Assembly (NCBI GenBank): GCA_021157665.1
Contig: JAGGWE010000177.1
Location: forward strand, 1 to 7,140
Direction: 5' to 3'
From: Sulfurimonas sp.
GTDB lineage: Bacteria; Campylobacterota; Campylobacteria; Campylobacterales; Sulfurimonadaceae
DNA length: 7,140 nucleotides
Shown: piece after piece, positions 3,909 to 7,140 of the stretch
Position numbering within the stretch: the stretch's first letter is position 1
How the letters are laid out: each line of letters opens with the position of its first letter
The notes under the pieces: generated by a model
Database searches by the model: none
What the model saw: only the letters and a program-made list of their open reading frames with translations
What the model was told of the DNA's origin: nothing
Made by a program: the position numbers and the translations under genes

Positions 3909-4867
3909 TGATTTATATTTTATTATTTATACTCTCTTTCACACTTACATACCTCATAAAAAACTACGCAATAAAAAAATCATTAGTAGCTGAAGTAACA
4001 GACAGAAGTTCACATACTACTCCAACACCTCATGGTGGTGGGATTGCTATTGCTATTACTTGGTTTGTTGGATTATCGTATCTATTTTATATAAATGATA
4101 TGGATAGTTCTTTATATTTTGCTCTTATGGTTGGTGTTATTATTTCTGTTGTTTCTTACTTTGATGATTTGTTTGAGTTAAGTGCTAAGTTACGGCTTTT
4201 TGTCCAAGCTTTGGTTGCTTTTTTAGGCTTATATTTTTTAGGTGGATTTGAGAGTTTTGATTTTGGTTTATTTTCTATTTCAAATCAAATTTTTACAAAT
4301 ATTTTTGCTTTTTTTATGATAATCTGGTTTATAAATCTTTATAATTTTTTAGATGGTATAGATGGATATGCTGGAAGTGAAGCTGTTTTTTTAGGAGTTG
4401 CTGGATTTTTACTTTTTGGTGGAGGTCATTTTTTAGTTTTAGTTGTTTCAGTTTTAGGTTTTTTAGTATGGAACTGGCATAAAGCTAAGATATTTATGGG
4501 AGATGTTGGAAGTACTTTACTTGGTTATAATGTTGCAATATTTACGATATATTATGCAAATCAAGAGCCGTCAAATTTTTGGATTTGGATAATACTTTTT
4601 GGAGTATTTTGGTTTGATGCGACATATACACTTTTTAAAAGGTATCTAAATGGTGAAAAATTATCTCAAGCACATAAAAAGCATCTGTATCAAAGACTTA
4701 CTCAAGTCGGTTGGAGTCATGACAAAGTAGTTAAGTTTTCTATTTTAATTAATATTGGATTATTTGGGCTTATTTATTTTATTTCAAATCTTTTTATTGT
4801 ATTTATTGTGTCGTTAATAATATTTTATATTATAATAAAATCAATAGATAAAAAGAGGGCTTTTTAA
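3908..4867 (+). CDS. Polyprenyl-phosphate sugar-1-phosphate transferase (WecA/WbpL/TagO/MraY superfamily)
   Basis: This 319-residue polytopic membrane protein has about ten hydrophobic segments. It has the superfamily's cytoplasmic motifs: a PHGGGIAI loop (41-48), the metal-binding DD pair in YFDDLFEL (84-91), NFLDGIDG (146-153), MGDVGS (197-202), a conserved D237, and the HxxH-containing basic loop AHKKHLYQRL (255-264). These enzymes move a HexNAc-1-phosphate from a UDP-sugar to undecaprenyl phosphate, the first membrane step of O-antigen or other glycan assembly. Length and the neighbouring 4,6-dehydratase point to a WbpL-like enzyme using a 6-deoxy-HexNAc or GlcNAc; the acceptor is inferred and the sugar is not determined. 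It starts in a TAATG overlap with the antitoxin gene and ends in a TAATG overlap with the dehydratase gene, so the three are probably co-transcribed and coupled. Confidence 0.92.
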   Translation: MIYILLFILSFTLTYLIKNYAIKKSLVAEVTDRSSHTTPTPHGGGIAIAITWFVGLSYLFYINDMDSSLYFALMVGVIISVVSYFDDLFELSAKLRLFVQALVAFLGLYFLGGFESFDFGLFSISNQIFTNIFAFFMIIWFINLYNFLDGIDGYAGSEAVFLGVAGFLLFGGGHFLVLVVSVLGFLVWNWHKAKIFMGDVGSTLLGYNVAIFTIYYANQEPSNFWIWIILFGVFWFDATYTLFKRYLNGEKLSQAHKKHLYQRLTQVGWSHDKVVKFSILINIGLFGLIYFISNLFIVFIVSLIIFYIIIKSIDKKRAF

Positions 4868-6597
4868 TGTTTTATGTAGATAAACGAATATTAAACTTTT
4901 TAGTAATTATCATACTTACATTTACTACCTTTTGGTGGACATTTTTTATATTTCATTTACCCTTTGATATGAAAGTAGTAGTTAGTGTTATTGTTATTCG
5001 TATGATTGCATCAGTTTTTATTTTTAAGGACTACTCTCTCTCTTGGTCTAAGGCTTCTCAAAAAACATTTATTATGAAAAGTGTAGTTTACATCTCTGCA
5101 TTTTTAGTTTATCTTCCTATATTTTACGGTGAGCTTAGGTTTTCATTTTTAATGTCTGAACTCTTCTTTTATCTGTTTGTTATAAATTTTACTATGTATT
5201 TTTACCATTATATTATTAATAGAAGTAATATTTCTAAAACTAAATCAGTAGTTATTTATGGTGCGGGAAAGGCTGGTATAAAACTTGAATCAGAATTTTC
5301 AAATACAGAGTACAGAGTAAAATATTTTGTTGATGATGATAAAATAATTCAAAACCGTTCAATAGATGCAATCAGAGTCCTCTCAAAAGAAAAATTAAAA
5401 GATAAGATAGGAAAAGCTAAATTTGATTTACTTGTTATCGCGATGCCATCAGCTTCGCAAGAAAGAATTCGAGATATATATGAACGATTGTCTATGTATT
5501 TTCACTCTATACAAATTTTACCATCATTAGATGAGATTTTGGAAAATAAAGATTTTACAAAGCAGTTAAAAAATATTTCTGTGGAGGATTTATTAGCACG
5601 ATACCCTAAGGATTTAGATAAAAGCAAGGTGCTTACTTTTATAAAAGATAAGACTATATTAATAACTGGTGCAGGTGGAAGTATCGGTAGTGAAATATGT
5701 AGGCAATGTGAAAAATTTGGTGCCAAAAAACTTATACTTTTAGATCATAGTGAGTTTAATTTATATTCTATTGTAGAAGAGTTAAAAAAGATTGAAGTTG
5801 TTCCAGTTATGCAAAGTGTCATAAATTTAGAAGATATTGATAATACTTTTAAAATCCACATGCCAGATATTGTAATTCATGCAGCTGCTTATAAACATGT
5901 TCCTCTTGTTGAAGCAAATATTTATGAAGGTATTTTAAATAATGTCTTGGGTACAAAAAATATTATAGATACTTCTATAAAATATAATGTTAAAAAATTT
6001 ATAATGATATCTACAGATAAAGCAGTTCGCCCAACAAATGTTATGGGAACAACAAAGCGAATCTGTGAACTTTATGCCCAGAATTCAAATGGTAAAGGTA
6101 CTGATATAGTAGCTGTTAGATTTGGAAATGTTCTTGGTAGTAGTGGAAGTGTAATTCCTAAGTTTAAATCACAAATAGAGAATAATCAAAATATCACAGT
6201 TACTCATCCAGATATTACAAGGTACTTTATGTTAATTCCAGAGGCATGTGAACTTGTTCTTCAAGCAGGAGCCATAGGTACTGGTGGAGAGATTTTTATA
6301 TTAGATATGGGTGAACCAATTAAAATTGTTGATCTTGCTAAAAAGATGATAGAGTTAAGCGGTAAAGAAAATATTGGTATTGAGTTTACTGGACTTCGCC
6401 CTGGTGAAAAGCTTTATGAAGAATTACTTATAAATGATAGTGACGCTAAAACAGATTATGAATCGATTACCGTTGCCACTCCAACTTTTTACGATATAGA
6501 TAAATTAAATGCTGACATAACAGAACTATTGGCATGTGGAGATAGACTTGAAAAGCTAAAAGAGATAGTTCCTGAGTTTAATCATCAGCTAAATTAA
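4867..6597 (+). CDS. Membrane-anchored UDP-HexNAc 4,6-dehydratase (WbpM/PglF/CapD family)
   Basis: The 576-residue length is close to PglF and somewhat shorter than WbpM. Four transmembrane segments (about 8-30, 34-54, 70-88, 93-115) anchor the protein. They are followed by a first Rossmann-like domain with VVIYGAGKAG (128-137) and then the catalytic SDR domain with ILITGAGGSIGSE (264-276). The catalytic site is the WbpM-type S-M-K variant: ISTDKAVRPTNVMGTTKR (381-398), with M393 replacing the usual tyrosine and K397, so this is not a degenerate enzyme. FGNVLGSSGSVIP and RPGEKLYEELL are further family blocks. It removes water from UDP-GlcNAc (or a relative) to give the UDP-4-keto-6-deoxy sugar used for QuiNAc, FucNAc or bacillosamine. 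The epimerase at the left edge is the likely next enzyme. Coupling to the transferase gene is by TAATG. Confidence 0.94.
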   Translation: MFYVDKRILNFLVIIILTFTTFWWTFFIFHLPFDMKVVVSVIVIRMIASVFIFKDYSLSWSKASQKTFIMKSVVYISAFLVYLPIFYGELRFSFLMSELFFYLFVINFTMYFYHYIINRSNISKTKSVVIYGAGKAGIKLESEFSNTEYRVKYFVDDDKIIQNRSIDAIRVLSKEKLKDKIGKAKFDLLVIAMPSASQERIRDIYERLSMYFHSIQILPSLDEILENKDFTKQLKNISVEDLLARYPKDLDKSKVLTFIKDKTILITGAGGSIGSEICRQCEKFGAKKLILLDHSEFNLYSIVEELKKIEVVPVMQSVINLEDIDNTFKIHMPDIVIHAAAYKHVPLVEANIYEGILNNVLGTKNIIDTSIKYNVKKFIMISTDKAVRPTNVMGTTKRICELYAQNSNGKGTDIVAVRFGNVLGSSGSVIPKFKSQIENNQNITVTHPDITRYFMLIPEACELVLQAGAIGTGGEIFILDMGEPIKIVDLAKKMIELSGKENIGIEFTGLRPGEKLYEELLINDSDAKTDYESITVATPTFYDIDKLNADITELLACGDRLEKLKEIVPEFNHQLN

Positions 6598-6625
6598 CTC
6601 AAAAATATGTCAATTTGTCATTAAA

Positions 6626-6655
6626 TTGAAAAATAACTATATTTTGTTGTAAAAT
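6626..6655 (+). promoter_or_regulatory. Possible promoter of the comEA-like gene
   Basis: TTGAAA (6626-6631) and TAAAAT (6650-6655) are 18 bp apart in the 86-bp gap after the dehydratase stop. AAGGAG (6673-6678) is a strong ribosome binding site five bases before ATG 6684. No terminator separates the gene from the upstream operon, so read-through is also possible. Confidence 0.45.
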
Positions 6656-6683
6656 ATTCGTAACTTAAAAATAAGGAGTTGAA

Positions 6684-6935
6684 ATGAAAATTTTAACTAT
6701 GATTTTACTGTGTGTTACTTTTATATTTGCTGCTGTTGATATTAATACGGCTGAGAAAAAAGAGTTAATTACTTTATCTGGAATTGGTGCTAAAAAGGCT
6801 GATGCTATTATTAGTTATAGACAAGATAATTGTTTTAAAATTATTGATGAACTTTCTAAAGTAAAAGGTATCGGTAAAAAAACTGTTGAGAAAAATAGAG
6901 ATAATTTAACTGTTAGTGAATGTAAAGTTAAATAG
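6684..6935 (+). CDS. Secreted helix-hairpin-helix protein, ComEA-like
   Basis: The 83-residue product begins with a Sec-type signal (MKILTMILLCVTFIFAA, cleavage probably near residue 17). The mature part VDINTAEKKELITLSGIGAK is the classic ComEA opening, with two helix-hairpin-helix hairpins: LSGIGAKKADAI and VKGIGKKTVEK. Such domains grip the DNA backbone without sequence preference; in competent Gram-negatives small ComEA proteins retain incoming DNA in the periplasm. The protein lacks the membrane anchor and linker of Gram-positive ComEA, as expected for the Gram-negative form. Two cysteines (at CFK and near the end in ECK) could form a disulfide after export. A comEA-like gene directly after wbpM is, as I recall, also seen in Pseudomonas, so its place here is probably ancestral. 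A DNA-uptake role is inferred from the family only. Confidence 0.88.
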   Translation: MKILTMILLCVTFIFAAVDINTAEKKELITLSGIGAKKADAIISYRQDNCFKIIDELSKVKGIGKKTVEKNRDNLTVSECKVK

Positions 6936-6952
6936 TTTTTTACTTTGTTTTT

Positions 6953-7140
6953 CAGCCGAGGGCAAGCCCTCGGTTCCATTGTTGTTAGTTGAGTTTTTTA
7001 ATTTACTTCGGATGCGATGGCTTGCCTTCGCCCTTGTTTTTTAAACTTTATTTTATCGTTCAGCCGAGGACAAGCCCTCGGTTCCATTGTTGTTAGTTGA
7101 GTTTTTTAATTTGCTTCGGATGCGATGGCTTGCCTTCGCC
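6953..7140 (+). repeat. 108-bp tandem array of paired palindromes, continuing past the window edge
   Basis: Copy 1 is 6953-7060; copy 2 starts at 7061 and is cut at 7140. Over the 80 shared bases only two differ (G/A at 6962/7070, A/G at 7005/7113). Each unit has a CCGAGGGCAAGCCCTCGG-type hairpin (6956-6973; 7064-7081 with one change) and a GCGATGGCTTGCCTTCGC hairpin (7014-7031; 7122-7139), with T-rich spacers. The array begins 17 bp after the comEA-like stop codon and is the inverse of the unit at 2638-2780. Confidence 0.93.
7014..7044 (+). terminator. Hairpin followed by a T-run within the array (possible terminator)
   Basis: GCGATGG-CTTG-CCTTCGC (one T-T mismatch) is followed, after CC, by TTGTTTTTT, which could end transcription from the comEA-like gene. 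Because it is part of a repeat, terminator function would be incidental; the stem is only 7 bp with a mismatch and a short gap before the T-run. Confidence 0.25.

Noticed and set aside
5502..5726. Minus-strand open frame inside the dehydratase gene
   Set aside because: It is antisense to conserved catalytic-domain sequence with no start signals of its own.
6956..6973. CCGAGGGCAAGCCCTCGG hairpin as an intrinsic terminator of the comEA-like gene
   Set aside because: The stem is strong, but the following bases (TTCCATTG) are not a T-run; the hairpin belongs to the repeat family.
6953..7140. CRISPR array
   Set aside because: The whole 108-bp unit is repeated almost identically, with no unique spacers, and no cas genes are present.

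Overview
The window is AT-rich, Gram-negative DNA. Gene content and order suggest a Campylobacterota bacterium (Sulfurimonas, Sulfurovum or Arcobacter type), but this is inference from base composition and protein style, not from a marker gene. Its backbone is a surface-polysaccharide locus resembling wbpV-wbpL-wbpM plus a small comEA-like gene, the order I recall at the end of Pseudomonas O-antigen clusters. The genes are an NAD-dependent sugar epimerase/reductase (1-949, start just outside the window), a polyprenyl-phosphate sugar-1-phosphate transferase (3908-4867), a membrane-anchored UDP-HexNAc 4,6-dehydratase (4867-6597) and a secreted helix-hairpin-helix protein (6684-6935). The likely pathway is dehydration of UDP-GlcNAc, reduction or epimerisation of the 4-keto sugar, and transfer of the sugar phosphate to undecaprenyl phosphate to start a glycan.

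Between the epimerase and the transferase lies about 3 kb of accessory DNA. It holds a Uma2-family nuclease-like gene (1086-1631), a probable antitoxin plus PIN-domain toxin (1754-2456), a decayed second copy of the epimerase 3' end (about 2475-2827), a ribbon-helix-helix antitoxin plus MazF toxin (2867-3422), a 124-bp MITE-like element with perfect 17-bp terminal inverted repeats and a 9-bp target duplication (3459-3582), and a YefM/StbD-type antitoxin with no toxin (3657-3908). Its stop codon overlaps the start of the transferase gene. Three of these units have good sigma70-type promoters with 17-bp spacers.

The most unusual content is a palindromic repeat family: an 18-bp core, GCGAAGGCAAGCCATCGC or its CCGAGGGCAAGCCCTCGG form, found 13 times in both orientations. 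It lies in frame inside the epimerase coding sequence as three 45-bp tandem units, in the epimerase relic, inside the MITE, and in a 108-bp tandem array running off the right edge after the comEA-like gene. One 108-bp-type unit, inverted and carrying 17 extra bases, interrupts the epimerase relic. The repeats therefore look mobile or recombinogenic and able to add sequence to a protein, much as Rickettsia palindromic elements do.

No complete new defence or enzymatic system is demonstrated. The leads are the repeat family, the MITE, the promoter-bearing orphan antitoxin fused to a polysaccharide operon, and the little-described antitoxin paired with the PIN protein.
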